64,000 nucleotides of DNA from Iris pallida (GCA_029216955.1 JANAVB010010791.1:7596538-7660537), one strand, 5' to 3'; counted from the first letter of the stretch, positions 33,357-43,902 are shown. A program made the numbers and translations. Notes: a model not told the origin generated them from the letters alone.

Positions 33357-33625
33357 GGATAATCCATCGGATATCTGCGGATCACCGACAGACAATCTGA
33401 ATTATTAAACAAGTATTTATGATCTCATTCGGATCATCTATCGGATATCTGCAGATCACCGATAGACAATCCGAATTGTCGCAACAAGTATTTATGATCT
33501 CATTCGGATAATCCGTCGGATATTTGTAGATCACCGATAGACAATTCGATGGTTATAACAAGTATTTGTGGTCTCATTCGGATCATCTATCAGATATTCG
33601 CGGTTCACCGACGGATAATTCGAGT
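33357..33625 (+). repeat. Four tandem ~75-bp repeats in the solo LTR
   Basis: Units start at 33357, 33431, 33506 and 33580. Each has GGATMATCYRTCGGATAT, then a CACCGAYRGACAAT-like core and an ACAAGTATTTATG-like stretch. They are located in the presumed U3 part of the LTR. Confidence 0.9.
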
Positions 33626-33995
33626 TGCTTAGTTGGCCATTTTCAAATTCAAATTCAACAGCCAGATGTCAGAACATTTAATATATCCAACTACTATATT
33701 TCTATCCGTTACTGTTGGGTGCGAATAGTACGTTGGAAGTCCTCGAATAGCCGTCGAATAATCCTAATGTTTGCAAGAAATGCTTTATGCTCTTGGATTT
33801 GTATAAATAGGCCTTTTCCTTCTTCATAAATGCTTATCCACTTGAGCCTTAAATTTTTTCATCTACCAAAAAGCTCCACCATAACTCTACAAAGTTTTTA
33901 TTTGTCATCCACAAAAGTGTTAGAGTTATTTCAAAGAGTTGTAACTTATATCTTCCAAGTGCTCAAGAATATCAAAATATTTTCTCTTGTGTTTT

Positions 33996-34095
33996 GAAGT
34001 TGACGAGCCTTCAGATAAAAACATGTGTGTAAGAAGTTGACGAGCCTTCAGATAAAAATACGTGTGTAAGAAATTGATGAGTCTTTGAATCAAAG
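33996..34095 (+). repeat. ~39-bp repeats in the solo LTR
   Basis: GAAGTTGACGAGCCTTCAGA and following bases occur twice in tandem, with a third, more diverged copy (GAAATTGATGAGTCTTTGAA). The LTR at 50675-51729 has related TTCGGATAAAAGC units at the matching place. Confidence 0.85.
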
Positions 34096-34407
34096 CTCGT
34101 GTTGTACCATTTATTCAAATACTGGATTAAAGCCGGAGGGAGTTCTAGCACTGGAGTGCCACAAGGAAGGATACCAGGATATATCGAGTGTTTGGTCTAT
34201 TCTCTCTTTTGAATTGCTATATACTTTGAATATTTGTGTCGATAATTTTTATTATCCTATTCACCCCCTCCTTTCAGGGTTCTATAAGATTGAGCATCGG
34301 CTATAATGAAAAGTAAGTTCATCTTTTCAAAGTTGTGCAACAGAAAAAAAAAGTGCAAATGAAGTATGTTAAAACGTAAAAGTAAGCTACCGATATCTTC
34401 ATCAAGC

Positions 34408-35580
34408 TGTAACAATCACTTTTTACCTTAGGAATATTTTGGTAATTTTGTATGTTGCTAGTATATATAGTTATTATTAACTAGTGTTAGTTAGAATATT
34501 AGTTAAATAGAATAATTACAGTTAGTGTCATGGATAGATATTTAATTAGGTTAGTTAGATGACATGGTGGACCACCTGTTGAACATTCCAATTCAATATC
34601 ATTTTCCAAAAGTTTTTCACTTATTCTCCAAGCTTCTCTCCATCCATTTATTTCTATTCCCACCAATTCTAGATCTAGAATTAGAATTCCAACATCAATT
34701 TTTCACCAAAAACTACTCATTCTTCTTCCATCGGAGAACTAGAGGCTTGGAGGACAAGAGGAAGCTTGAAGAGGAGTCCAATCAAGGAGGATCATGTCCG
34801 ATTCGACTTGCTCGTGTCCAAATTCGGAGTTCTTCAAAGGAGGCACACACAAGTTGGATACTTCTCTATTTTCTACCAATGGTTATGAACACCAATTGAA
34901 CCCATAGCAACCCTTCCATAGGTGAAATTGACTCTCTAATGCTAGATCTATGTGTTAGAACTTTTAATTTGGTAGATTTAGGTTTTTACCATAAGGAATG
35001 ATAATTTCTATGTGCAATTTATGTTAATTACGAATTTTGACCACTAAGTGTTTGAAAATTGTTCCCAAAGAGAATTTTGGTGTCTAATTGGCTTGTGTTT
35101 GTGTCCACAATTGGATACGTAGTGTCATGGTACACCATGATACACATGATTAGATTTTTGGCGATTCACGTGGAATTGTCTCTTGTGTGTCAATTCCTAG
35201 ACAATTGCATAGATCTATTAGTCTAATATATGTCCATATCAAATTCTAATGTATACTTTTCTTTATATGTGTCATTGATACTTTCCTATGCATATAGAGG
35301 AACAATTAGTATGGAAAATTAGTGTCCTCTAGGTGTTTGTATTATGTCAACATGCATATTATATTTATATATTATATTAATTTGTGGTATTGTAAATCCC
35401 CTTTCCTAAATTTAAATAAAACTCACAAATTCTAAAATTTCAAAATAGGAATAGTTATATGCATGGATAAACCATTACCATTGATTAGCAAACTTTGACA
35501 ATATTAAAGTTGGTTAATATTAATAATAAGAGTAATGACATTAGAGGGGACTAATAAAATATGCAAGTAAATATATATAG
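34408..35580 (+). other. LTR-like sequence of Ty3/gypsy type (partial)
   Basis: Begins TGTAACAATCAC at 34408 after Copia-3 debris. It contains a leader-like stretch (34700-34870: AAGGAGGATCATGTCCGATT and so on) of the kind found in long gypsy LTRs. No second copy, end or target duplication is visible. The 111-codon ORF at 34564 has no recognisable domain. Confidence 0.4.
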
Positions 35581-35680
35581 CAAATGACCTCTAGCCTAGT
35601 GGTTAAGAGAGGTGCATGCGACCCGAGTGGTCAAGAGATCGATTCCCGGTGGGAGCGTTCGTTACAATTACCTTACCTTC

Positions 35681-35694
<14 letters not shown>
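35581..35694 (+). mobile_element. tRNA-derived SINE, copy 1
   Basis: Has RNA polymerase III promoter boxes: A box TAGCCTAGTGG (35592-35602) and B box AGATCGATTCC (35636-35646), 34 bp apart, as in tRNA-derived SINE heads. It runs into TTACCTTCTTTCA and a (TA)n tract. Copy 2 at 36335 is about 90% identical by eye. Confidence 0.78.

Positions 35695-35744
<50 letters not shown>
35695..35744. repeat. (AT)n microsatellite
   Basis: 25 AT units between SINE copy 1 and the inverted-repeat element at 35745. Confidence 0.97.
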
Positions 35745-35746
<2 letters not shown>

Positions 35747-36016
35747 GAGCGGATCAAAAGCCCCCCTAGAAACCCCCTAAAAACCCCCCTCACTCTAATT
35801 CGTAATATTAATGTTAATATTAATGTTAATGTTAATATTAATATTAATGTTAATATTAATGTTAACGTTAATATTAATGTTAATATTAATATTAATGTTA
35901 ATATTAACATTAATATTGACATTAACATTAATATTAACATTAATATTAACATTAAATTACGGATTAGAGTGAGGGAGTTTTTATGGGGTTTTCTAAGGGA
36001 GGCTTTTGATCCGCTT

Positions 36017-36018
<2 letters not shown>
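35745..36018. mobile_element. MITE-a: inverted-repeat element embedded in (TA)n
   Basis: Terminal inverted repeats of about 63 bp: the left end GGGAGCGGATCAAAAGCC is repeated inverted at the right end with one mismatch in 18, and pairing continues through CTCACTCTAAT.CGTAAT. The middle (~150 bp) is a run of TTAATATTAATG-type units that themselves form a palindrome. (TA)n lies on both sides, so the element sits within a microsatellite. No coding potential. Confidence 0.88.

Positions 36019-36102
<84 letters not shown>
36019..36102. repeat. (TA)n microsatellite
   Basis: About 41 TA units between two inverted-repeat elements. Confidence 0.97.
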
Positions 36103-36104
<2 letters not shown>

Positions 36105-36255
36105 TCCGGATCGGGAGTCCCGTTTTCGGAGTCCCGCCGAAGCCCCATGATCCTTGGCCGTTTGATCGCGCGACATCACGTGGGCCCCGCTCGATCCGAT
36201 GGTGCAAGGAGGGCGGGGCTTCGGCGGGACTCTGCAGATAGGTAACTTGATCCGG

Positions 36256-36259
<4 letters not shown>
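36103..36259. mobile_element. MITE-b: second inverted-repeat element bordering (TA)n
   Basis: The ends GGTCCGGATC and GGATCCGGATC are inverted, and AGTCCCGCCGAAGCCCC (36130-36146) is exactly inverted at 36215-36231. 157 bp, GC-rich, non-coding. Its left side is (TA)n and its right side is (CT)n followed by (AT)n. It is unrelated in sequence to MITE-a but sits in the same kind of target. Confidence 0.82.

Positions 36260-36334
<75 letters not shown>
36260..36334. repeat. (CT)n(AT)n compound microsatellite
   Basis: About 20 CT units (36260-36300) then 17 AT units (36301-36334). Confidence 0.97.
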
Positions 36335-36336
<2 letters not shown>

Positions 36337-36445
36337 AATGACCTCTAGCCTAGTGGTTAAGAGAGATGTATGCGGCCCGAGTGGTCAGGAGATCGATTCC
36401 CGGTAGGAGCGTTCGCCATAATTACCTTCTTTCCAACCCAATCCT
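36335..36445 (+). mobile_element. tRNA-derived SINE, copy 2
   Basis: Same head as copy 1 (CAAATGACCTCTAGCCTAG; A box 36346-36356, B box near 36390-36400). Immediately preceded by (AT)n. It ends in ATTACCTTCTTTCC. Confidence 0.75.
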
Positions 36446-37396
36446 GTAGGTAAACTGACTCTCCTATCTTCTTTTGTTCATACCTAAATTGATTATATGA
36501 TCTTCCTTTATCAAATCCAAATCCTAAAACTATATAAATACCTAAGCCTCAAGGGGTGATTGGGGTCGGACCAAGCTGGCTCGCAGGCCACAATGGTCGG
36601 GTTGAACCGGACTTGGACCGGGCCCGGTCTGGACCAGAGAGAGAGGCGGGTCGGGCCAGGCCTGGCCCGGTTTGCGTAGATGGACCCTATCCCGACCCAA
36701 TGACCCGGCTTGGTAGCGCTGGACCGAGCCAGTTCGGGCTAGCGGACGGGGCGGGCTTCGAGCTAGGGCGGGCTCGGGTGGGCCGGTTCAGTAGGCGGGG
36801 CGGGCTTCGAGCTAGGGCGGGCTCGGGTGGGCCGGTTCAGCAGGCAGGCCAGGCCAGCCCACCAATTTTTTTAATTTTTTAATTTTTTTTCTTTAAGTTT
36901 TTTTTGTTTTTAAATTTTTTTTGTTATTTTATTTTTATTTGTTTGTTTATTTTATTTTATTTTTAATTTAATTTGTTATTTCTTTTATTTTTTATTTTAT
37001 TTTATTTAAAGTTTTTTGTTTTTGTTTTAAATTTTATGTTCTTTTGTTTTATTTTATTTTAAGTTTATTTTGTTCTTTTTTTAGTTTCTTTTTTCTTTCT
37101 AAGTTTTAATTTTATGTTTTAAATTTTTTTTGTTCTTTTTTGTTTTATTTTTCCCTCCTCCTTTATCTAGGCTTGGGACCGGCAGTGCAAGTTTTGCTTG
37201 TCATAGGCGGAGTTAAAAAAATTTGTTTTTTGTTTTAAGTTTGTTTTGATTTTTTTCATTTCTTTTGTTTTGTAAGTTTACTAATTCATACCCTTGAGTC
37301 ATTATTCTTCCTCGAATCCAGAAGCTTCACCCATTGTAAACGATTCAAAGTCCAGCTCGTTGATGTCAGCATCTTCATCTTTTTGGTTTTGGGTTC
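36446..37396. other. GC-rich then T-rich low-complexity region
   Basis: 36560-36850 is GC-rich with GGGCCGG / GGGCGGGCTTCGAGC words and a ~56-bp tandem duplication near 36737-36840. 36866-37280 is dominated by T runs and TTTTATTT. No gene. It could be the interior of a decayed element. Confidence 0.6.
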
Positions 37397-40330
37397 TGTC
37401 ACGTCCCAGAACCAGAATACTGGAGAGCGGGGGACTGACACAGCCAGCTACGTATATTGAAGTGCAACCCACATCGTAATACGGTCACGGCTGTCTAGAT
37501 GCATGAGGGTTATCTACAAGCCAACAGTCTCCTATGGTCAAGAACAAGCCTAGTGTCTCAATCTCAAGTAAACAAATAATTGTTACAAGATGTTAGATCA
37601 TCAGATATACAAAGTAAGGCGTCCCAAATATTACATATTTAGATGATCATGAAGATAGTCATACAAAATGCGAAGACTAGAAAGAGTTTAAGTCATACAT
37701 GATCAACCCTAGGATTTGCCAATCATGTAACAGCCCTTAGGTAGACAGAAATTTAAGTTTCAATACGAGCTAACACTTATTCGACGGCTAAACGCCTCAA
37801 AAGAATAATTTACAATTGAGTGGAAGAGCAAAATAAGAAACCCACTCGTTATCAGGGTTACGCCTGGTGTTCACCATCTAGCTGGAAGACGAACAAATCC
37901 TCGGATGCTACTCCAAAATTTGGCCATACAAAACCAGCTGGGTCAGACCCCAGAAAGAGCAAGTGCCACAAGAGAGGCTCCACTTAGGAACTAAAACCAG
38001 CATATAATAACCAGAAGAAATGATAAAAGAGCTTAATTAAATAACATGAAAGACAAGGTTAAAGGGGCATGCTAGCTTGCATTACAGAAACAAGAGGTGG
38101 ACTATAATTCTCATGTTAATCATGAGACAATCATTCATGCACGGCCAATCAAGTCTTACGGCTTGTTATCATTTGCTAACTAGGGTTGTCACAGGCCTAG
38201 TTACTAACAATATGCAATGAGATATTCCCGCAGTCACAAGCCATGCAGACTATCCAGGTTATCCAGGCGAGGATTACAAGAATTACAAGAATTATCAAGA
38301 TTTAGGGTGTACTTTAGTGCTTATGATTCAAGAAGTACAACATATGACAGTGTGCTGGAAATGCGCCCTACTCGTCGGCAGGCTACAAGTTCACATATGT
38401 GGCCGAAATAACGGGATCGCCTGTAACTAAAAAATCTCTCTATATGAACTACTTGATCAATCTAGTCATTAACCTAGTCAAATTCGTTATGAATCCCTGA
38501 CCGGATAACCAGGAATCCATGTCCTAGACATATAGCTTGTACAGGCACAATCAACTACGGGATCAAGGCAAGAGTTACACTAGCAAGACAAGAATAGTCA
38601 TCGCAACAGCAATCAAGATTATACATGTCATGTCAAGTTTACTTGTCATGTCAAGAGTACTTGTCCGGAGTGTGCCTCGACGGGCTACTATCAAGTTAAT
38701 ACATGTCATATCAAGTTTACTTGTTACTTGTCAATTGTGCGCCTCGACGGGCCACTATCATGTCATATCGAGATGGGATCATGCTATCATGCTCAAGTCA
38801 AGATCAATACTAGCAAGTCATACTCATGCTCAACAATTACCAAGTCGGTTCGTTGCAAGCTACGCCGAGTACAAGACACATGCCAGATCATAAGCATTTA
38901 CAACAAGAACTAGAAAAACATGTATGGGGGTAAAGACAAGGGGATATCAAGGCAACCAAGTAGTGATGGTCAGGTGGCGCCAGGAAGGTGACAGGTGGCG
39001 CTTAGAAAGTGGCGCCAGGGAGGTGACAGGTGGCGCCTAGTCAAGTGGCGCCAGGGAGGTGACAGGTGGCGCCTAGTCAAGTGGGAGTAACAGGTGGCGC
39101 GGGGTGCCAAGTAGGGCTGGGTGGCGCCAGGCCAAGTGGCGCTAGGCCATAGGTGGCGCACACTGATAGATGGCACAGCACCAAGTGGCGATGGGCCAGG
39201 GGTGGTGCGGCACCAAGTGGCGCACATTGATAGGTGCAGCACCAAGTGGCATACACGGATAGGCGCGACACCAAGTGGCACGCACTAATAGGTGCTTCAC
39301 CAAGTAGCACGCATGGATAGACGCGACGCTAAAGAGCGCACGTGCAACTGGGATGGCACGACACCAAGTGGCGCACGCACGCGACTGCTCATCTTCTCCA
39401 ACAGACCGAGAGTTGCTCAAGGAACCCATGGCTTCAAAATGCCATAACTTCCTTAAAACAAGTCGGAATCGGGACTTCCAAGGGTCTAAACTAGGTAGAA
39501 CGAGATTTTCTACAGCCTGGGACAACTGGTTTAGGAAATACCAAGTTTTAATAGATCAAAACCAAGAAAAATAAGAAAATATCAAAACTTAGATCTACAA
39601 AAATGTATCCAACAAAATAAAAAATGCCAAGTTCTAAAGAGAAAATCCAATCTTATAAAGGCTTACATAGGATTAAAATTAATCTTTTGTAGGCTTAAAA
39701 TACAATCCTATGTAGGCTTACCATATATGGAAATCCAATCTTATGAAGGCTTAAAATCCAATCTTATTTAGTCTTACCATATATGGAAATCCATATAGGG
39801 AAATCAATTAAATATATGGTCAAAGTAAAAATGGTTATGGGCCTATTTTTGGACATTTTTCTTCAGTTTAAGATTAATGAAGAGTTCTCAATACAAAATC
39901 TGAAAGTAAGCATAAATCACATTCTCTGAAGCATAGCTCAACTCACAAAATATAGGTATGACCGAGTATAAAACATTGATAAGGAAGCACTGATATTTCA
40001 AAAATTAATACTTTATCATCTAATTCCTGCAACAGCTTTGGGGCCAAGAATTATTCGAAGAACTCAATTGATCAAGACCTAATGACAAAACCAATATGGA
40101 TTGAGAAAAAAAGTAAAGGGGAGAAAACTTACATGACCACAAGAGGGTGCTGACACGAAGACATGAAGGAGCATCAGTGCTAGTGGTGGTGGTGGCTGCG
40201 GTAGAGTAATGGTAGTGGTAGTCGCCAGGAAGAGGAGCAATGGTGGAGCACTAATGGTGGTGCAGTAATGGTGGTAGACACGATGGATCACCAAACAGAG
40301 GGGGATTTCAATATGGGGGGAAATAAATTT
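37397..40330 (-). other. Long LTR-like sequence of Ty3/gypsy type, minus strand (LTR-A)
   Basis: Starts with TGTCACGTCCCAGAACC, which as ..GGGACGTGACA is a typical 3' end of long plant gypsy LTRs read on the minus strand. A related start occurs at 40586 (TGTCACACCCCAGTCCC). The right edge is not defined. It contains the GGTGGCGC minisatellite (38971-39380). No domain-bearing ORF was found. Confidence 0.5.
38971..39380. repeat. GGTGGCGC-type minisatellite
   Basis: Some twenty copies of GTGGCGC or close variants within 410 bp. The best-kept unit, about 36 bp, reads GTGGCGCCAGGGAGGTGACA plus GGTGGCGCCTAGTCAA and is tandemly repeated at 38990-39090. Beyond that the spacing is looser. Confidence 0.85.
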
Positions 40331-40585
40331 TTGACAATTTTTTTGAGAGAGATGAATGAAGGTTTGTTATTTTTTATTGTCTATTATTGAATAATTATCA
40401 AAGTCAAATAATACATTGCTAAATGTTGCTGGTATTAAAATATGAGGGACATTTAATATAGGACGTCGTTAAATGTCGTGATATTAAAAATTTAGCGATG
40501 TGTAACGACTATCAACGATGTCCCTTTCCATATTACTTAACTGTAGTCATAATTCATCGCAATTCTTCGTAATGTATTTCATTGG
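40331..40585. other. Short non-coding stretch with TTAGCGATG / GACGTCGTTAAATG words
   Basis: 40420-40520 has words resembling the subterminal repeats of plant CACTA transposons (TTTAGCGACG type), but no CACTA end or 3-bp duplication is visible. Nothing else is seen. Confidence 0.3.
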
Positions 40586-41765
40586 TGTCACACCCCAGTC
40601 CCAAAATACTCAGAACCGTGACACATAACAATGGCCACCAGATACGTATTCGAGAATTTTCTCAATTTAATGGCATTCTCAAATACATATTAAGCCGTAA
40701 TTAAAGATGGTACCATAACACTAGTATAAATATGAATAAGTCATGTAATCATAAATAAGTCATACAAAACCATAATGAATACAGTTGGTGGAGACATATC
40801 CACTACTCGAATATTCTAAAAAATAAAGTACAGAAGGAAAGTGCTAAAAGTAAGATAACTAGATACAGACTCTACGCGGAAGTCTGCATCAAAGATGGTA
40901 CTGTTTGAGATCAGATGGAATCAGCTGGTGAGATCTCCTCGTCGCCCAATGTCGCGTCTGGTCTCGGGCCGTAAGTCTCCGGATACTCTTGCTCGTCTAA
41001 ACCTGGAAGAAAACCAGGTCCTCAGGGGATGCAACAAGATACATAATAGAAGCCACTATAGAATAAAATGCATAAAGATCAAGGGTGTGCTATCAACTAT
41101 GTGTATATACAATGAGGACAACTTTCGATATATCGGGCTATCTATGATATCTAGGGTATTCGTGCAGTGGCACTCACTCAGGGCACCCGTCATGTAGCAA
41201 TGACAAAGTGAACACAACTCGTAGCCTCTACGTCTAATGACTGTTCTCTCCATCTAATGTATTTAGAACATGTCGACTCCTCGACACATTCAGTCCCTAA
41301 TCAAAAGTCAAGTAAGTACAACAATAAAATAACTTGCATGAACTATGCCGCCATACGCTGCATCGTACATATGATCAATCTAGTACGGGGATACCTAACC
41401 TAAAGAATCATCACCCAGCTTCTCCTCATTACTTTATGCTTAATGGTTTAAATGCTAAACTCGAGTACACACCCTATGCTTGCTTGTATTCCCCTACCTC
41501 CAACTCTACACTATGGTTCACACACATAGTATATAACCCGTCCTACAGCATAGACCCATATCATCCTACAAGAGGAACACACATGAGTTATATAGCCACA
41601 GGCTTGCATTCCTAGAACTTGGTCCATTGCACACTTGTTCTTTCATAAACCAATATGATTATTCTTATATTATACCCCCTTCACATTTTTCATAAACTTA
41701 TATGTATAGCTTGTTAAATGACTCTTCTCTATCAACACATAAATCACTATAAAAACTAAGCATGT
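40586..41765 (-). other. LTR-like gypsy sequence, minus strand (LTR-B, left part)
   Basis: Begins TGTCACACCCCAG and shares layout with LTR-A (a later AACCTGGAAGAAAACCAGGT stretch near 41000). Interrupted at 41765 by the element at 41766-44736 and resumes at 44742. No gene. Confidence 0.5.
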
Positions 41766-42317
41766 TGTAGAAGCCTAAAAAGTACAATCAGCATCAGGTG
41801 CTACTCATGAATAGTGTCATCAATTAAATTATCAGGTGGCACCAGACATTAGATGGTGCAAGACATCAATAGGCGCTGGTCATCAAGTGGTATTGTCTGC
41901 CACGTGGCCATCTTCTAGGAGAAGCTAAACAATTATCATCATGACTGACAACATGTCAGTCGAGAAATCCGTTCGAATCTTGAGCGCGTAGTGCTCGAGG
42001 AGATTTTGTCAGACGTGTCAGATTCATCATAAATGACCAACAACTGTCTCTTGTCAGACGTGTCAGATTCATCATAAATGACCAACAACTATCTCGCACC
42101 ATCTACAGTTGGCGCGAGGTAATCAATGACACCACATCATTCAGAAAGTCACAAAACAGCAAGTAGCGCCTGGCGCTGCCTAGCAGTTGGTGCTACCTGA
42201 TCAAATCATCATGAAGCAGTTAGATGACGTGGCACATATGCCACTAATCTCGAAGAACATGTCTGTAACACTGCCCATGACCAAGCGCATATCAATCATA
42301 GCATGCCACACATCCAA
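41766..42317 (+). repeat. 5' LTR, truncated, with an internal tandem duplication
   Basis: Aligns with 43915-44430 and then stops at ..CATCCAAG. A ~45-bp block (GACGTGTCAGATTCATCATA and following) is present twice here (about 42010-42100) but once in the 3' LTR. Confidence 0.85.
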
Positions 42318-42779
42318 GTGTGTACTATATTTTCTAACAAATATTATACATACTTCAAATCTTTGAATCCCCAGTGGAGTTTATCCATATCTTATCATCA
42401 TTGACAACGTCTACTACATCATTACAAACATCATCTTTTGAAACCCAGTTGTTTTAAAAGATATCCTATTCTTGAGTCCCAGTTGGCCCAAGAATAATCA
42501 ATAGATATACGAATTCACGTCAACATTACCTCTGAATTCTACTATCAACATCAACGACTTGTCACATCACCTTTAAAAATTCTATTGTCTGTATTAAACG
42601 ACCCATTATTGACAAATGTTGTTTCAAAAAAGAAAGAAAGAGATAACATCACAGCAAATGAATAACAGAAGGGTTCTTCATTTCTTTCTCCATAAAAAGG
42701 AGTAAAGGACTACATTTGTAAAGAAAGGAAAGCAAGCTACTACATCAAAGCAGGAAACATTGAAGATAAGAAAGATGTC

Positions 42780-43665
42780 TTATTCATTTGCCCGAGAATG
42801 GCCATGCTGGGACAGATACCACTCTCTCAACCATCTTGCATAGGAAGGCCTTAACTGATTAAGGTCATCTATAGGAGCTGGGGGATTGGAGCTTCCGGTG
42901 GCACTGCCTTCTGAAGCCGGTTCTTCCTTTACTGGAACTTCGACTTTAGGAATTATTTCTTCCTTAATAGTCATTGGTTCCTCTTTGATGAAAGGAGATA
43001 GCATTTCCTCCTTGACAGTGTCCTCAGCTTTTGGCGTTATCATAGATGCTGCAGAAGACAAAAGGAAACAAAAGATAGAATTTTGAAACATTATTCTTAT
43101 CAAAATCAAGTAATTTTAACTCTGCACAAACCTCGCAAATCACAGAGTGCTAGTCTCTAAATGGCGCACATGGCATAACAGTTCTAAATTCGTGCGACAG
43201 TTTTTGTGCATGATTTGACAAAATTGTGCATGATGCGACACACTTTGAGTAAACAAAGGGCACGCGTGTTTTGTTTAAATATCAACACTCTGAAAGAGGT
43301 GGTTTGTACTAGAAATAGCGCGGTGCCAATCAATACTCTAAAAGAGGTGGCGTAGACCATCATATGGCGCAAAGCATCGACCAACGCTCTGAAAGAGATG
43401 GCACGTAATGCAGATGGCGCAAAGCATCGACCAACACTCTGAAAGAGGCGGTCGATGTTGGCCTATTGATCGTGCTACATGAAAATAGCGCAAGCAGTCT
43501 GCTGTCATCTTCTCCGTTAAATTTTTTACCTTCCAAGGCTGGGTTTGCCTCTTCGACTCTCGTCGATGGCATGATGTGCTGTGGCACCCTCAGTAAGGAC
43601 ACACATAAAGTAGCTCCGACCACTTTCTTTCCCTTCTCGGCAGCGGTGGATCTCTTCGGGGCCAT
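42780..43665 (-). CDS. Antisense accessory gene in the LTR element, possibly two exons
   Basis: Minus strand. The first frame starts at 43665 (MAPKRSTAAEKGKKVVGA..) about 100 bp downstream of a TATA box. The second block (43109-42780) holds ITPKAEDTVKEEMLSPF, two or three KEEP / IKEE repeats, KVEVPVKEEPASEGSATGSS and PSYARWLREWYLSQHGH, ending with a stop at 42780. The blocks are in different frames and are separated by diverged ~58-bp repeats (43280-43450), so splicing or decay must be assumed. The Lys/Glu-Pro repeats look like a disordered acidic region. I do not recognise a catalytic domain and do not assign a function. Confidence 0.45.
43280..43455. repeat. Three ~58-bp diverged repeats
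   Basis: Units with CTCTGAAAGAGGTGG and GGCGCAAAGCATCGACCAAC recur near 43289, 43334, 43390 and 43437 with varied spacing. Confidence 0.7.
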
Positions 43666-43768
43666 TGCGATTGATTGGAAACTTCAAAAGTTTGGAAGAG
43701 AAAGAATACAAGAGCTTGGAAAGAAAAAGATTTAAAGTGAAAATTGTTTTCTCTCTCTTCTCAAAACT

Positions 43769-43776
43769 ATTTATAG
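43769..43776 (-). promoter_or_regulatory. TATA box of the antisense gene
   Basis: Minus strand GGCTATAAATAG followed by an AGAGAGAGAAAAC leader and the ATG at 43665, a typical plant promoter-leader arrangement. Confidence 0.6.
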
Positions 43777-43902
43777 CCAAGGCTATCCGTAACAGTCGTG
43801 CGATCTGCGCCTGAAAGTCGGGTCGGTTATGATACTGCTCTGCGTCAACCATTTCTTATTCAAAGTATTTAAAATTTTGAAGCTTTCCAAATTTGAAAAC
43901 TT

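Larger units (their letters stand above)
33040..34286 (+). mobile_element. Solo LTR (1247 bp) of a TGTTGGCA-type copia, inside Copia-3 RT
   Basis: Starts TGTTGGCACATTG, ends ..GTTCTATA, with a perfect 5-bp duplication AGATT (33035-33039 and 34287-34291). Its 3' part has the CTATTCACCCCCTC stretch shared with the LTR at 50675-51729. It contains two sets of tandem repeats (33357-33625 and 33996-34095). No internal coding region remains, as expected for LTR-LTR recombination. Confidence 0.9.
30962..34316 (+). mobile_element. Copia-3: decayed, internally deleted Ty1/copia element, split by a solo LTR
   Basis: A 5' LTR (left edge uncertain, right edge 31348 in TTCCAACA) is followed by a primer site and gag, protease and RT remnants on the plus strand. 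Integrase is missing. The RT remnant is cut at 33039 by a solo LTR (33040-34286) and resumes at 34292 with the expected next residues. No 3' LTR is seen. Stops such as TGG to TGA are frequent, so this is one of the oldest insertions here. Confidence 0.82.

Noticed and set aside
35581..35660. Possible functional tRNA gene
   Set aside because: A and B boxes are present, but the acceptor and anticodon arms do not pair as a tRNA cloverleaf, and two copies with shared tails point to a SINE.
35612..36241. 209-codon ORF with Ile/Tyr and Asn/Ile/Val repeats
   Set aside because: A translation of (TA)n and TTAATATT arrays, not a gene.
38971..39380. CRISPR-like array of GTGGCGC units
   Set aside because: Units are irregular in length, not separated by unique spacers, and the genome is eukaryotic. 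It is a minisatellite.
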